A DNA stretch of 64,000 nt from Unio delphinus (taxonomy: Eukaryota; Mollusca; Bivalvia; Unionida; Unionidae): assembly GCA_029339505.1 (NCBI GenBank), contig JAQISU010000094.1:5311001-5375000 (forward strand), in the 5' to 3' direction. The notes beneath the pieces were generated by a model. That model was given only the letters and a program-made list of their open reading frames with translations, was not told where the DNA came from and ran no database searches. This document shows positions 49,514 through 63,905 of this stretch, piece by piece. Position 1 is the first letter of the stretch. The number at the start of each line of letters is the position of its first letter. The position numbers and the translations under genes were made by a program.

Positions 49514-49934
49514 CTATTTTGTTGTTTTTTAACAAAAAGAAAGAAAATATTTATAATTAATGGTACTATAATTAATTTCCTTATTCACTGCATTTTTATG
49601 ACGCTATCAGAATTTGAAAATTGGTAGTATTTATAAATACTCTTCGGTAATGCATGTATCAACTAAATTGTCATACTTTGTTCTGAGCTGATTTTGCACT
49701 AAACTTCCGCTTTTGGATTATAATAGATGTTATTATGTGATAAGATACTCCGGTTCTATAATGAACAAAGCTTTACAGACATTTTGCTATAATATCGCAG
49801 CCATTTTAGAAACAGATGAAATTTCCTTTTTAATAAGGTATGTTTATAATATTTTCGCTAAGTTCATGCTTGTATCACAGGCTGAAAGTAATCTGGCATC
49901 AACCAGCTCCACTAGTAGCACATGACACATTTAA

Positions 49935-50220
49935 TTGTTATCGTGGAAAGAATATGTTGATAAGTTCTAAATAATTCATGCCATTATAATTACAATGTTG
50001 TATTTTAAAAAATTGTTATCGCGGAAAGAATATGTTGATACGATCGAAATATTTTATGCCATTATAATTACAATATTGTATTTTGTATAGTGGAAAGAAT
50101 ATTTTGACAAGTTCGAAATAATTCATGCCATTATAATTACAATATTGTATTTTTTATAGTGGAAAGAATATGTTGACAAGTTCGAAATAATTCATGCCAT
50201 TATAATTACAATATTGTATT
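49935..50220. repeat. Minisatellite, ~67-75 bp unit, four copies
   Basis: Each unit runs from gtggaaagaatatgttga through aattcatgccattataatta and caatattgtatttt, with small length differences. Confidence 0.9.
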
Positions 50221-50403
50221 TAAAAAAGAATACAATATAATACATTAAAATATCTGAGTAGAATTTATCCAAAATTCCAGCATTATATTTACCTTTTCCT
50301 GCCAGACAGACAAGCCAAATTATGATGATGTTAAATCATTTTGACATTGAAATTAACACCCACACCCCAATCCGATACACCGAGTATGTGGAGTTTTTCA
50401 AAC

Positions 50404-50690
50404 AGTCTTAAATCGCTGATTAATTTCGATATACCGATCAATTGAAAATTGAACCAATTCCATGATTTTGTTATGCTATATCACTTTCAATTCTGAAAGG
50501 TTCAGTCACTGATTAATATTGATATACCGGTTTATTAGAACCAATTCCCCGATTGTGTTTGGCTAAATCTATGTTACTTCCTACTCTGAATGGTTTAATC
50601 GCTGATTACATCGATATACCGGTTAATTAGAACCAATTCACCGATTGTTTGGGTAAATATATGTCACTTCCTACTCTGCATGATACCATT
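50404..50690. repeat. Minisatellite, ~90-100 bp unit, three copies
   Basis: Repeated core: cgctgattaat, gatataccggt, attagaaccaattc, ccgattgt, then cttcctactctgaatg. Copies are about 80-90% alike. Confidence 0.85.
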
Positions 50691-50989
50691 TACGTCTATA
50701 TTAAATGACAAATATTGAAATATTCATGAAAAAATATTTTCGTATTCATCAGAGTGTCTGTGTTTAAGCTGTGGGGACTTAGTATATTTTCAAGACCAAA
50801 CGACACAATTTAATATGCACACCTAATGTAGGTGTTCTGGCTTCATGTTATCATCAAGATAGAAAACAGAAAGTACCATATATTCTAGTATATACTAACT
50901 TATACATCTATTACAACTGCATAAAGCGCCGCCAGTTTTTTTTTTTTTTATCTGTACAACAAACCCGGTATAAGACAGCCAATGTAGTT

Positions 50990-51135
50990 GCGTGAGAAAG
51001 CTTGCCAGTAGCTACTCGTGGGTCGGTGGTTCATTTCGGGGGTTTTTCCGGGTTCTTCCTCCACCAATAATGCTGGCCGCCATGTATATAGCCTATCGTG
51101 TGCTGAAAAATGGCGTTAAACCCTACAACAACAAC
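50990..51135 (+). repeat. SINE-like element with conserved central domain
   Basis: Contains tttttccgggttcttcctcc, accaataatgctggccgcc, then gtgctgaaaaatggcgttaaacc. This order resembles the conserved central domain (Nin-DC type) of SINEs widespread in molluscs and other marine invertebrates. The family name is from memory of the pattern, not a search. Confidence 0.5.
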
Positions 51136-51706
51136 GACGGCCAATCGGGAGCTAGATTATTTGCAGTTGGACTCGAATTATACGCGAGTACATATGATAC
51201 TTACAATGAATGGATATTAATACATAATGAATTCTCCCAATCATCATTATTCATTGGAATGTGAATAGCTGAATAAATAAACACTGATATTACATGTATA
51301 AATACATAACACTTCTGCTTGATCAGCAATGAAAGGGACCGAAGAGTGCATCATCCTTGAAAGAACGAGAATCGCCGAAAGCTTAGCTAACTTCAAAAAC
51401 AAATTACATACGTCGTTCAAATAATTGTAAAGACTAGGGAGATAGTCTCATTGAAAAATGTCTTTAATGTAAAATGTTGCAAAATACTTGTCGTTCCATT
51501 GGATTAAGTCTCAATAATGATTTTCTGTTTTAACTGGGGTGTATTGGAGCTACTAAACCTAAAAAACTACCATTTTCTCACGTGTCAAAACTACGTAGTT
51601 TACGTAGCTACTGACTGGGTGACTACGTAGATTGCTGTCGCACTTTCTGACATATACACACACCTCTACCTATACCTATTTACTCATTTACTATTCTACT
51701 GTCTGC

Positions 51707-51799
51707 TACATACATACATACATACATACATACATACATACATACATACATACATACATACATACATACATACATACATACATACAGACAGACAGACAC

Positions 51800-51855
<56 letters not shown>
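51707..51855. repeat. (CATA)n-(GACA)-(GA)n compound microsatellite
   Basis: About 75 bp of CATA, a short gacagaca bridge, then about 55 bp of GA. Confidence 0.96.
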
Positions 51856-51857
<2 letters not shown>

Positions 51858-52075
51858 GGATTGATAGGTAGGTAGGGAGTGGGAGGTTTCAAAGGCTAGA
51901 CGATCAAACATTACGGATCCTAGCCTAACGTCTTAAAGTCTGCAAAACACCAAAACCTTTTATTATTTTCTTAATTTTTTTATGTTTCTATTAAAGTTAA
52001 CTAGTCTTAATAATTCATCCATTTCTTCTATTGCTGGCCCTGTTACCGTGCATGTATTCAGATGATGGTTGCCAG

Positions 52076-52231
52076 CAGGGCCGGCGCTTCCGCTAGGCGA
52101 ACTAGGCAATCGCCTAGGGCGCTGGGCTAAGGGTTTATTTCATGATGGGCGGGTGGGGGAGGGCGTGAGTGGAAGGGGGCGCCAGATATCTGATCTCGCC
52201 TAGGGCGCCAAAATGCCTTGCACCGGCGCTG
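52076..52231. mobile_element. Non-autonomous hAT-type MITE (copy 2) with 8-bp TSD
   Basis: 156 bp, clearly homologous to 16665-16831 (same ends and same interior, including aggcgaactaggcaatcgcc). It is flanked by a perfect 8-bp duplication gttgccag at 52068-52075 and 52232-52239. Copies differ by small indels in the G-rich middle. Confidence 0.88.
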
Positions 52232-53185
52232 GTTGCCAGCCACAGCGATGCATTTGCAGCATGTCGTAGCGTAAACACACGTCAATCAGATACAATAAAA
52301 ATCAGGATGACTCTTCCATCAGACCCTAATTGCAGATGAAACCAAACATCTACCTCCACGTTGTAAAAGAGGTCAGCCAAATACTAACTTAAGACGCATT
52401 ATTGTTTACAACAGCATTTCCTTCTGAAAACAACTCCAAAGCCAATGATCCGTCAGTAGTCAGTATGCGATTTCGCGACTGTGTAAGACCATATTTACAT
52501 ATTTTAACCGAAACAACCAAGCAAGATGCATAAATTTTATCCATAGTTATCGTCCATTTTATTACGAAACAGTTTCCTCTCTCCATATGTATTAAAAAAT
52601 TGCATTATCGTTTAACAATAATTACAATTAAGTCCCGCTTCTGAAGTAAGTCTTCTAAGTTGAGTGACATTTACAGACGTAAAATAAACTACACACTGCG
52701 TTTTAAAACTCCTTTACGAAAGACCCATATACTGTAATTTAACAGCTTTTACTACCTTTCTCTCCTATATCTCATATTAATACACAAAATAAACCTTATA
52801 AAGGCGGTATTTTTTATTCAAATCCCTCATACTTGTTATAGTATTACTACATTGTTATGGAAACCAGCATGGATATTTATTTTTAAAAAATAAAACATTT
52901 GTTACATCCATCTGCTGTAAAGACACCGATAGTCGCCTACATGCACAATGTTCTCTACAATGCTGAAAAGTCTCACTCAGCCATGATTCAAACCGGTACT
53001 ACTGAAAATATTAAGCAATTATAATTGTCGGAAGGGAATAATTCCAACAATGCATGTTTTTTATTTCTTCTCATAACACATACAAATAAAGAGTCCGTAT
53101 TCTTTTTTTTTACTCAGAACTTTGTGACAATTCATTAGTAAACAAATACTCAAGAAGGAGCCTAATGTTGTAATAAATAATAAAA

Positions 53186-53187
<2 letters not shown>

Positions 53188-53269
<82 letters not shown>
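53188..53269. repeat. (CT)n-(CA)n compound microsatellite
   Basis: About 50 bp of CT followed directly by about 30 bp of CA. Confidence 0.96.
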
Positions 53270-53275
<6 letters not shown>

Positions 53276-56107
53276 TTTGCATGCTTATTATTCCATTAGT
53301 TAGATTTTTGTATTTAAGGTCCCGCACGACGAAGTCTGCGGAGCCGTATAAATCATGTCGATAATCCGTCTGTCACTTAGCCAAACCTCTTATCCGCTCA
53401 TTCGACTGTCTGACCGTCTATCCCTCCGTAAACAACTAGGTGTCTGCAAGCAATATGTGACGGACCTTGCTAGAATGTGATACGAGATTTCATGCTGATT
53501 ACGCCTCATATTGACAAAGCCTCAAGAATTTGTTGGATTTTAGCCCGGGGGTTGGGGGTTGGAGCTTTATGTTGATGATAGCTTAATTCCCAGTATTTCA
53601 TGGTAATCTTTACAAGAGTTAGTCCTCCTGATTCCCTCTCTTCTGGATTTTGGTTTCCATTCGTTTTTACTAAGTTAGTTGCCTTTCGACGAAATTTCCT
53701 ATTTTTCTTTATCTCGATGAGGCTTTGAGGAGATCAGATTTCCAATATGTCACAACATCACTTACAGTGATCATTGCTCACCCTTCGGACGTTGGTTTCT
53801 GAAGCATGTCTTTACCAAGAATTTCTGGATTTCAACCAAATTTGGCATGCAGTACCTATGGAATCTTTGACAAGTTTGCATTCCAACGTTCCATATTATC
53901 ATTAAGAATGGTTATGGTCCAATTTTGGTCCGCTGTATGATTGTACCACGGAAAGCACGATCGTGATTACGTATACACGAGACCACCACTGCATCTCATC
54001 ATTAACACGAGATCTACTGACTAGAAATAGCGAATGAAGTGTATGTTCTAGTTATATCAATACAATTGTATTAATTTAATTGTTTTTCTTAAATTTATTA
54101 TCAAACTTGTCACAGTAATCGTCTTTTTAAAGTCAAATATATGTTCTATATCTTCGTGTACATGTATTTGTAAATTAGAGTATTTGTTTTTAAACTTCGT
54201 AATCTACGTCTGCCGTAATTATCTCTTCGAACTGTCCAATAAGTAGTTAGTGCTGCGACAGTTTTTGCAAAAGGTGGGATTTTGTACCAGAAATTTAAAG
54301 ATTAGAGGCCAACAAAAGTGTTTGCTCCTTTACGCTATTTTACATACGTATTTAGAAATCAGAGCGAACCATCAGTTAAACACGATATCATGTTTTCCTT
54401 GAAACATAATTTGTGACAACTTTACGTGTCATAATTAGTTCACGTTGATATGCAGCTGACTAGCAAACAAAAAAGAAACTGTGAAATATCGCTTGTTAAG
54501 TGATATTATCACGTTACCTACTGATCTTTAATCATACCCACAACAATTATACGCTAGTTTACACGATAAATTGTCGGTCTAGTCTACGTTATTCTCGCAA
54601 ATCACGAATCTGACTGACGATCACTTTTGTGAAACGAGGGTGTCAAATATACTTCTCACAATGCGTTCCAAGGGATAGTTTTCCGCTAACCTGATTTGTA
54701 ATGGGTCATGTAATCATTAAGAATGCGGCTTGTACCATAACTGTGTCATACAGATAACATTGCAAAGTCATCCACACATTAACAAGAAAACTCGTCGTGA
54801 AGGTAGTTATGCAAGCGATAACAACGATAAATTGCTTATAACTCTGAAAAGATGCCACGAAGCAGAAGAAACAAAACGGTAAATAACATATTAGACAGTT
54901 GAGCGATAGTGTCACGGCCCCCGCTGTGATATTGCATATTCATATAAGCACCTAAAAATATGAAATCTTGGTAAACTTTGCAAGATTGCAGACTGTTCAT
55001 TTAACGAAATTCAATCAATAGTTTTCACAAAAAAAGTGAAGCTGGTCGAAATGTAAGGCGATTTAACTTCTTAGTAAACACAATTTCAATTTCCTTTACA
55101 ATCCTAGCACCTTACCTTGTTTCTACTTGTTATATCATGTTACTATTTCTTTGTCAGAGTGTATTCCATACAATTTTTAAAAGATGTTTTGGGAATATCT
55201 TCACTTACAAACTAAAATGCAAATTCGGCAGAGTCGACCTAAGTCAACATCTTAGTGCTGAATGAATAATATTTATTAATTTTAGAAACTTTTTCAGAAT
55301 GGCAGAATATGACAGTAGGCCATGGACTAATGCCTCAAAGAATTTTTGATGGTTCCATAACTTGTTAGGAGTAGAAACGTGACATGGCAAATAGATGTAG
55401 TTATAAACTAAAGTGCGTGACACAGCAGTGTATCGTATTTCTTAAGATTATTTAGAACATTGAGTTATATTTGTCCAATTATTTCTTTCTTTAAAAAAGT
55501 TTATCTTAAACGGTGTTTTGGGGTAGGCGGGCAGTGATTATAGCCCTGAATACATCTAATAGTTTAAAGTTTGGTGCGCACGCGATTTTTATTACATAGG
55601 TCAATCAGTTTTACTATATATCTTTCCTTAGGCTCTGCCCGGTGATTACGCTAATTGTCATTTATGAATTTTCACTAATTCAGCAGGTAATTGCAGTTGC
55701 TTCATGATAATGAAGGTACTGGTGATTTATATTGCTTGCTACATACATTATTTCAACTGTGTATACCTGATATGTACATTACCTGTAACTATACCAAGTT
55801 TGAAGCACGCTCAATTTGCTGTGTCAGCAAAATTTATATTTTAGCGTCTGACATAAAAATTAGCGATATAATTTGTTTTTGAAAACAAGCACCCATGTCC
55901 AAACGTGAATAAAAATTTATAAACATAAAATTTTCTGTACCGTTTCTCGTAATATTTATAAAAAATAAATCATAGTAGCAATTATGACTGCCGTTGTTCC
56001 ATGTAGTAACTGCACAAATACCTGACAAAGTTCAAGTGAAAGTATAAGAATCGACGGAGCATTGGCATGGTTGTAAGACAAAATTCACACAAAATCTAGG
56101 AAACATA

Positions 56108-56109
<2 letters not shown>

Positions 56110-56144
<35 letters not shown>
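56110..56144. repeat. (TA)n microsatellite
   Basis: Perfect TA tract of about 34 bp. Confidence 0.95.
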
Positions 56145-56147
<3 letters not shown>

Positions 56148-56892
56148 GTCCAAGTTTCCTTTAATATTACAGTTCATTGAATATTTGTTTATAAGACAAA
56201 CCAAGTATTACCAACTGAATCAAAATCGATATTTAAAATAAATGACTACATTAGGTCTTTAAAAAATCCAATTATACTCAAAATATATTTTTCAAAAGGC
56301 ATTACAAAAACACATTTACACTTTAAGGCGTGTCTGTTTGAATGAGACGAAAGACGTTCATTGGTGTCATGTAAAGATGCTTTTTTTTCATCTCAAAATA
56401 AATTTTAATTAAATATTCTAAATAAAATAAAGTTAGGATATTTACAATAATAATATATTATACACATTTTATGTAAAGAAATGCTTTAGATCACAATATA
56501 GATACTAATAAAAGCAAGTATTACCTTTTATAATTGTCGTAATGTTAACCTGTTTAGTTTTATACTTACATGTATGGCCCAGTTACTTAGTCAACGAGTA
56601 TTGAGTTTTTAATTGCAGATTTAATTGTCCATGAAAAAAAAGGAAAGAAGAGCAGTCACAGGGATAAAGGTCTTTGAAAGGTCATGACATGATAGTTCTA
56701 ATAATAACTTCAGAATATGACGTTATGAATTTTTATTACAATTAAAGGCTTTGGGCAAACACAACACCAAAGAAGAAATTAGATGAAAACGGCATCCCAA
56801 ATCACAATCGGATAAAGTATTTGTATATTGTTTTTTTATAATGAATATGTTTTAGATGGTCTGTGTATAAAACCTGATATCACAACTCGGCC

Positions 56893-56900
56893 GCGCGCGC

Positions 56901-56939
<39 letters not shown>
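56893..56939. repeat. (CG)n-(GT)n microsatellite
   Basis: Short alternating CG run (ccgcgcgcgcgcg) leading into a GT tract. The whole stretch is alternating purine-pyrimidine and potentially Z-DNA forming. Confidence 0.9.
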
Positions 56940-56940
<1 letters not shown>

Positions 56941-57849
56941 ATGTTTGTGTGCGTGCTTGTGTTTCAAGCAGTGAAACGGTTGATGGCAAAAGGCTACGGG
57001 ATTTAAAAATAAAGGGGACGCTCGCGCAGATGTATTGTTAAGATCCTTTGATAATGTTACATTTAGTTTCTGTTCTTATCTACCAAGGACCACATTTCTG
57101 GTAATTCATTTTGCTAAGCAATATCGATTGATGTCTAAGATATGCTGGCATGTCCTACTTCTTCTTCAATTACCCATTACACTTAAATATAAGATCCTTG
57201 TTTTTTAACACCTCCCTACAAATTGTGACCGATGAACATTAAGATAGGATTGTAAACAATTTCGAAAATGTCCATAAAGAAATGAAGCAGAAGCAATATC
57301 CTTTGAACCTAAATCTTTAAACACCGTTCATGGATTAAACTTCTCATGCATGTCTGAATATCACACTTTGATACTAATCTATGCTTGCAGGATATTAACG
57401 TCGTGTCTGAAAATGTCAGGTATTTTCCAATGTGTTGGGGCGGAAGTATGTTGAAAATAATGGCGGATGTTCAGCTGGAGGTTTGGACTCCTACCTAGAT
57501 GTAGACAGGTTTAGATATGCTATTTTTGACGGACTGTTTGAAACTGATTCCCTCGTGCCAGTTAGGGGAATGTTAATGAGGGGGTAATAAGGGGTATTAA
57601 CATGTCATTTATCTAATTTATTCCTAGATAAGCTGTCTCACCTCAGTTTACTTAATAAGAAATTCCAATGTCAACCAGGTTTCTTCTGCACTGTACCATT
57701 GTGGACACAGTAACCCGTAGTTTTGGTAAAAGAAACTACAACCTCGCTTCTTAAACCCCTGTGACCCTAATCCCTACTGTTTGAAGATTCTGACCTGAAC
57801 ACCCTAAGCACCACATAGACTGAGCATTCCCGCTCATGAATTTAATAAT

Positions 57850-57853
<4 letters not shown>

Positions 57854-57895
<42 letters not shown>
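57854..57895. repeat. (TA)n microsatellite
   Basis: Perfect TA tract of about 42 bp. Confidence 0.95.
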
Positions 57896-57896
<1 letters not shown>

Positions 57897-58797
57897 CTAT
57901 TGGGAGCCACTATCCTTACTTTAGTTGATGATTGCTAGTATATTTTGCATCGTCTACAAACTAAATCATTCACTAAGGTGAAGGGCATGAACGGCGTTTG
58001 GAGGTGGCAAGTAGGGCGACCGCCCCAGGCACCGCTCCTGATGGGGTTAAGTGTTTCATGTTTGCAGTAGCAAACCAATCGAGATACCAATACTCTGACC
58101 CCACGAGGACATGGTCGGCCATTTTGATATTTATTTTGTTACGGTATTGAATTTTGCATCAGAAATATGGGGTTTCAGCAAGCGGACGCTGTTGCACACG
58201 TACCACGAAGATGGATACAACATTTTCTCCATGTATAAATATATACGTCGACGTCGGTGTATACGGTGAACTTGGAATAATTCCACTCAAATATTTATGG
58301 CTGGTTAAATTTGGTAAATATTGGTTCGGAATTTAAACTTTCCTCAAATACTGTACGGAGCACTACATATGGGAGGTCATATGTTGAAAATGAGTCAAAT
58401 AACATAATCACCTAGATTACACTCATTTAAACAGATTTGGTTTACAGTTTTTAAACAAGAAGTCTCGTTTTATTTACGATCAGATTGTAATAATAAATTA
58501 CAAACTTCTAACAAACTGTCCACATATAAACATAAAAATCTAGTTCGGATTCGAGGATTATTTCAAATATGATCAGCTTTGCCAAATTCTCAGTGTATTC
58601 CCATAATCTGAAAATCTAAACTGAGATTTATGGTAACAACATATTTGACAGAAGTGGAAGATATTCCATGATCTGTGCCAACCACGATATAGAGATGAAT
58701 ATCATTTTATTTTTAGTATGCCCTGTGTATACTAGCTCGCGTGCCAACCTAATTCGAAAGTACTTAATGGAATAAACCAGCCATGCACAAAAATATT

Positions 58798-58945
58798 GAA
58801 TTGTTAACTATTAGAAATAACAACAATAATGGTACATTTAATTATTAACTTCTGGAAATAACAAAAATAATGGTACATTAAATTATTAACTTCTAGAAAT
58901 AACAAAAATAATAGTACATTGAATTGTTAATCTTTTAGAAATAAA
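58798..58945. repeat. Minisatellite, ~50-bp unit, about three to four copies
   Basis: Unit built on attattaacttctagaaat, then aacaaaaataatggtacatt; the last copy is shortened. Confidence 0.85.
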
Positions 58946-59836
58946 ATAATAGTATGTTCACTAACGACATTTATTTACGAAGTGTTTACAAAAAGACATT
59001 AATAATTATTTCTAGACTAAATTATGTACATTTCTCCAGCCTCACCTTTTCAGCTTTTGTCAATTACCGTTTTTAGTTTATGTTTTAGGCTCCAAATAGA
59101 ACATTTGATAACCACGCAGTAAGTGTAATATTTGTAATAAGTATTCTATAAGCATATCATTCTTTATAATTAATAATAAAATGTTGACTTGAATTGATCT
59201 GTAAAAAAAAGTGTATCGTTCCATTATTCAGGTCATTTAAATCTGTGTATAGCTTCAACAAACACTTATGTATTACTACCCATCAGACTGGTTTCCAAAT
59301 CGCAAAATAAACTATTTTAAAACCCTCGAATCCACGCTTCAAATATTTTTTTTTCTATTTTAAAATATTGATGATTCAATTGAAAATGTATTAGTTGCCA
59401 ACGGACGAAAAGCTTTGCGCACAGAAGCAGTTAGGATCTGTTACACAAAGGGAAAATTGCCTACATACAAGTGATCATTCCGACTATCACACGGTTAAAC
59501 CCTGAGACACAAAGATTACCGCAGTTGAAAAATTGAAGACAAGTAGACCAATTACACTGCATGGATCTCATTGTTGGACCCGTACTTAGTAAAATAATAT
59601 GACTTTTGCGTGAGAATATGTACTTTTCACTTGCTATTTTATCCGGCTATTTTTTGAGTTAAAGTTTCATGATGCAGACATTGAGAACCGGAGACAAGAG
59701 AAATTAATTCTGTCGATTCATCTGTTTGATTTATCAAATTACCATTCAAATATCGCTGACATCATCGCAATCCATATCACATAAAGTTCTAGTTTTGATT
59801 CGGGATAAAACAAAGTCTTACAACTAGACCTACTGG

Positions 59837-60182
59837 CATTCCCGTATTAACCCATGGCAGGACCCCTAGGCTTCGAGCTTCTTTGGGCCCCTCGACATCC
59901 ACCCGTGAATGGCAGGGCCCATAGGCTTCGAGCTTCTTTGGACCCCACGACATCCACCCGCGAATTTCGCGCTCTTTCAATTAATACAAAGTTACCAAAA
60001 ATGATTTAAAAAGGTGGAATTTAGCAGCAGTCTGATTGGTGTGGCATGGAGTAGGAATTTTTTTAATGTGAAATTTTCGATTACGCAGCATTGCCATGGC
60101 ATGGCTAAAGGTTGCATGGGCCCCTGCTCTTGGTGGACCCCTAGGCTTCAGCCAAGTCAGCCTTATGGAGAATACGGCCCTG
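59837..60182. mobile_element. Probable non-autonomous hAT-type element, 346 bp
   Basis: Flanked by a perfect 8-bp direct repeat cctactgg (59829-59836 and 60183-60190). The ends cattcccgtatt and the complement of aatacggccctg share CCGTATT and CCAT as imperfect inverted repeats with CA...TG termini. The interior holds two ~57-bp direct repeats (gcttcgagcttcttt) at about 59855-59965. There is no coding capacity. Confidence 0.7.
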
Positions 60183-60244
60183 CCTACTGGTAAAGAAGTA
60201 TTTAGGAACTTTGATAAGTCCGAATAGATCTGATTTAATTTTTC

Positions 60245-60247
<3 letters not shown>

Positions 60248-60306
<59 letters not shown>
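60248..60306. repeat. (GA)n microsatellite
   Basis: Perfect GA tract of about 58 bp, just after the 346-bp hAT-type element. Confidence 0.96.
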
Positions 60307-60309
<3 letters not shown>

Positions 60310-60395
60310 TTTGGCAATTTTGAAATTTGCCTGTGCATATTAGTAGGTGGAAATTGAAGGCCAACAGTGAAATAAGTAAGTAACAAACTGAGGAA

Positions 60396-60585
60396 AAGCG
60401 TCACGCAAAAGCGTTAACAACATTAGCAATAAATGTAACGCTTTAGCAACAGTAGCAATAAATTTAACGCGTTGACAACAGTAGCAATAATGTAAACGCG
60501 TTGACAACAGTAGCAATAAACATTAAAGCGTTGACAAGAGTAGCAATATAAGTAAACGCGTTAAAAACATTAACAATAAAATTAG
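60396..60585. repeat. Minisatellite, ~33-bp unit, five to six copies
   Basis: The unit aacgcgttgacaacagtagc followed by aataaatgta is repeated with substitutions. Confidence 0.88.
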
Positions 60586-61622
60586 AAGTTGCTCTGACCC
60601 ATAAGTAAAATCCCAAGTGCTTTCAATTTTCTATATCTTCTTACAACCTGACTTTAAAAGCAAAGTTATAAAAGATAAACACAATGCTATAAGGCGTTAT
60701 AACAGTTATTTAAAATATGTTATTTTACATTAAATTAAGTTTGAAGTTTCAAGATAAGAAATCACAATTACATCAAAAACACGCTTGTACGTAGGTCTTA
60801 TTTTTGTTTCGGCATGAGTTTAATGTTAGTTGCAAGGTACTGCTACGATAGTTTGGATACATGAATAAATAGTCTAGATTCTGTGGTAAATAGTCCGGAG
60901 AATATTTGGACAGAAATAAACATACAGAGGACGATTTGGGCACTTGTTTCTAAAAGTGGAAAGGAAAATTAAAAACAAATTCTTTCAAGAACTGAATCTT
61001 GGGTAAAAGTATACATGTCCTATTATATATTTTTTTTTCATGGCAAATGGTTAAAGGTTGCTAAGAGATCGGTCCAGCGATTTAATTTGAAACGTTATCT
61101 GGTAAATAAATTTACACTGAATATAAAATCATAAACTCCTCGTATTGAAACATTGCTACTTTCATTACAAACGATGAAGTGAACGAAGATCATGTAAACG
61201 TTAGTATCAGTTATAAAGCTTAAAATATTTATCTGCCATCAGCAACATGTTACAATACATTTTTTGTCCTTCATTTATATATTTTATAACACATAACATT
61301 TTTATATTAGCTTTTGTTAAATCCGTCTCCAGTTACAAAACATCTGGATATGTAATACCCCTGTAGATTCTTAAGTTCGAGAATAGATCTAGTTTTACAA
61401 CGATATTCTTTTTTTGAGTCCCTGCAACATATCTTCGTATGATTCCTTTAATTCCTGCTAGTCTTTGCAATATGTTGTTTTATTTCTGTCGAATATTTCT
61501 CACAAAAGAACATATTTGTTCCTATTATATGGTGTTTTTTTTCTTTCTTCTGCCGATCATCTACTGTATCTTTACCTTGATTTATATTGAATTATTCCAG
61601 ACTTAAACAGCAGTGTCTTTTT

Positions 61623-61627
<5 letters not shown>

Positions 61628-61708
<81 letters not shown>
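61628..61708. repeat. (TA)n microsatellite
   Basis: Perfect TA tract of about 80 bp. Confidence 0.96.
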
Positions 61709-61711
<3 letters not shown>

Positions 61712-62561
61712 CATTACTGTTGATCAGATTTAAACTATGTTTAATCTGTTTCTGTGCGCTCCCTTTGTATGTACTATACAATACTTGTGTAGTTTTGAGT
61801 GTGTGTGTCATTTTCAACGAATTTAAGACTTGTTTTTTTAATAGGTACGCATTTTAGTTCACAGCTTTCAAAAATATACTTTCCTGTTATTTGTTTTACC
61901 TACGTAAAATGCTAACATTGCATATTCTACAGTTTCCACCAGCTATTTCAATATTTCTAAATTTATTATTTGATATTTATTATGAAACAGTCCTCCAGAT
62001 TAATAGTTTATTATCTTGGTGGCATTTTTTTTAAAATTTTTTTTTTCTCCGCAAGATCTCTTTAGACTCTCTATAATCAGTGTCTGAGGCTCTGTTCTAC
62101 TTCGAATATTTTGTTTTATGGCGGCATCCGGTTCCCATGCTTGCATACTTTGGTAATCCCCTTCTTTAGTAAATGTCGCCAGTGTTAAGAATGGTTTCTT
62201 TATTAAACTTCATTATTCTGAAAGTTTTGAACATTAAGAAAACAAATACACTTTTCTTGCAGTGTACAAATTATCAGTCTAGCAAAATCTCTTTTTTCTC
62301 GTAACTTAATTCGTTACCTTTTTTCTCTACTGGAAACTCTATATAGTTTGTCAGCGGTGCAGTAAAACAGACTGCAGATAGGTAACATTTTTTATCCTTT
62401 TATCTTACAGTTTTTTGGAGGGCTATACTCCAGTCCTCTGATTTTAGATTTTTGAAGATTAGCCCAGTAGCAAAAAATGTTGGTTAAATATGAATTGTTT
62501 TTATTGCTGTAAATCGTATCCACTGTTATCGAAATATGCCTTATAGACAATCTCATCATAT

Positions 62562-62624
62562 ACCGTTTACCTATGTAGATTTACCGTTTACCTATATAGA
62601 TTTACCGTTTACCTATGTAGATTT
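62562..62624. repeat. 21-bp tandem repeat, three copies
   Basis: accgtttacctatgtagatt plus one t, repeated three times with one g/a difference. Confidence 0.92.
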
Positions 62625-62815
62625 AAACCAGTACTGCTAAATTATAATCTGTTCATTTTCTCTCTAAACACGCAATTACATATTCTCAAGAGTTAGGTTT
62701 CACGAATTCACGAATGTTCCCGCACGTCTTCTATCTGGCCAGTATATTAAGTTTAAAATAAAATACACCAGTCTGATTATTAATACTTGGCTATGTTAAT
62801 TGGCAGCTAATCTTG

Positions 62816-62896
<81 letters not shown>
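62816..62896. repeat. (TA)n microsatellite
   Basis: Perfect TA tract of about 80 bp. Confidence 0.96.
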
Positions 62897-62897
<1 letters not shown>

Positions 62898-63589
62898 CTT
62901 GGTGTCCACCAGAATAGATTTTTATCCACATTGTACTATCGTATGATCGGAATGTAATAGTCTTTTGTTAAATGTTCTGTTGGTATTAAATAATTCTCCA
63001 CTTGTCTGGAAAGCATATTGTTCCCTTTTTCAGCTCTATTACAACTGATGATGATCTTGCCATACAATTAAAAAGATATACATCAGCTAATTCCACCGTT
63101 AATCGTGAAATATAAGCTCTTTATAATCTTCACAAAGTTCTTCTGTTCTCTTTTCACGTTCAATTTAATTTATCATTTTATCACAGATGATGCATTGTTT
63201 ACTAATCTATTTAATTTATATTCCGAAAAACTCGTCCGATCATAGAGTTTACTCAGCCACAATGTCCGGTGTTAACTATTGGGTCATTTGTTTTTAAACT
63301 CTGTTAAATATTGTCCATTGGGAAATAATGTGAATATTACAATATTGTTGCGGAATGGTTCTCAAATTTGAGTCGATTGTCGCACATTGACACAAACAAT
63401 TATTTCTGAAATTCAAAACGAATTCGGTCGAATGCGGCGAAAACTCTAAAAATTCAGACTTTCTGGTCAAACTGTCAAAACGTTGATTGAAAAAGATATT
63501 TATGGACAGTTTCTTGCAGTGCGCAGAATCGAAAACAGTTCAAGAAAGATGTTTCCGTTCTTGTATACGATGTCTTTATATCAGCTCAC

Positions 63590-63905
63590 ACTTGGTCTCA
63601 CATACTGTGTCTGTATTACCATTCGTAGTTGGTTTCATGTGCTATGTTTATACCAAAGTTGGTTGTTAGTCTCACATACTGTGACTATTTCCCATTTCGT
63701 ACTTAAATCTCGCATACTGTGACTATTTCCCAGTCCGTACTTAGTCTCGCATACTGTGACTATTTAACAGTTCGTACCTAGTCTCGCATACTGTGTCTAT
63801 TTTACAGTTCGTACTTAGTCCCACATACCGTGTCTTTTTCACAGTTTGTATTTGGTCCCACGTACTATTTCTATATACAGTTTGTGTTTGGTCTACATTC
63901 CAGTC
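63590..63905. repeat. Minisatellite, ~36-bp unit, about nine diverged copies
   Basis: Core: cagttcgtacttagtctcgc, then atactgtgactattt. The copies decay toward both ends. ORFs crossing it on both strands are repeat-derived. Confidence 0.88.
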
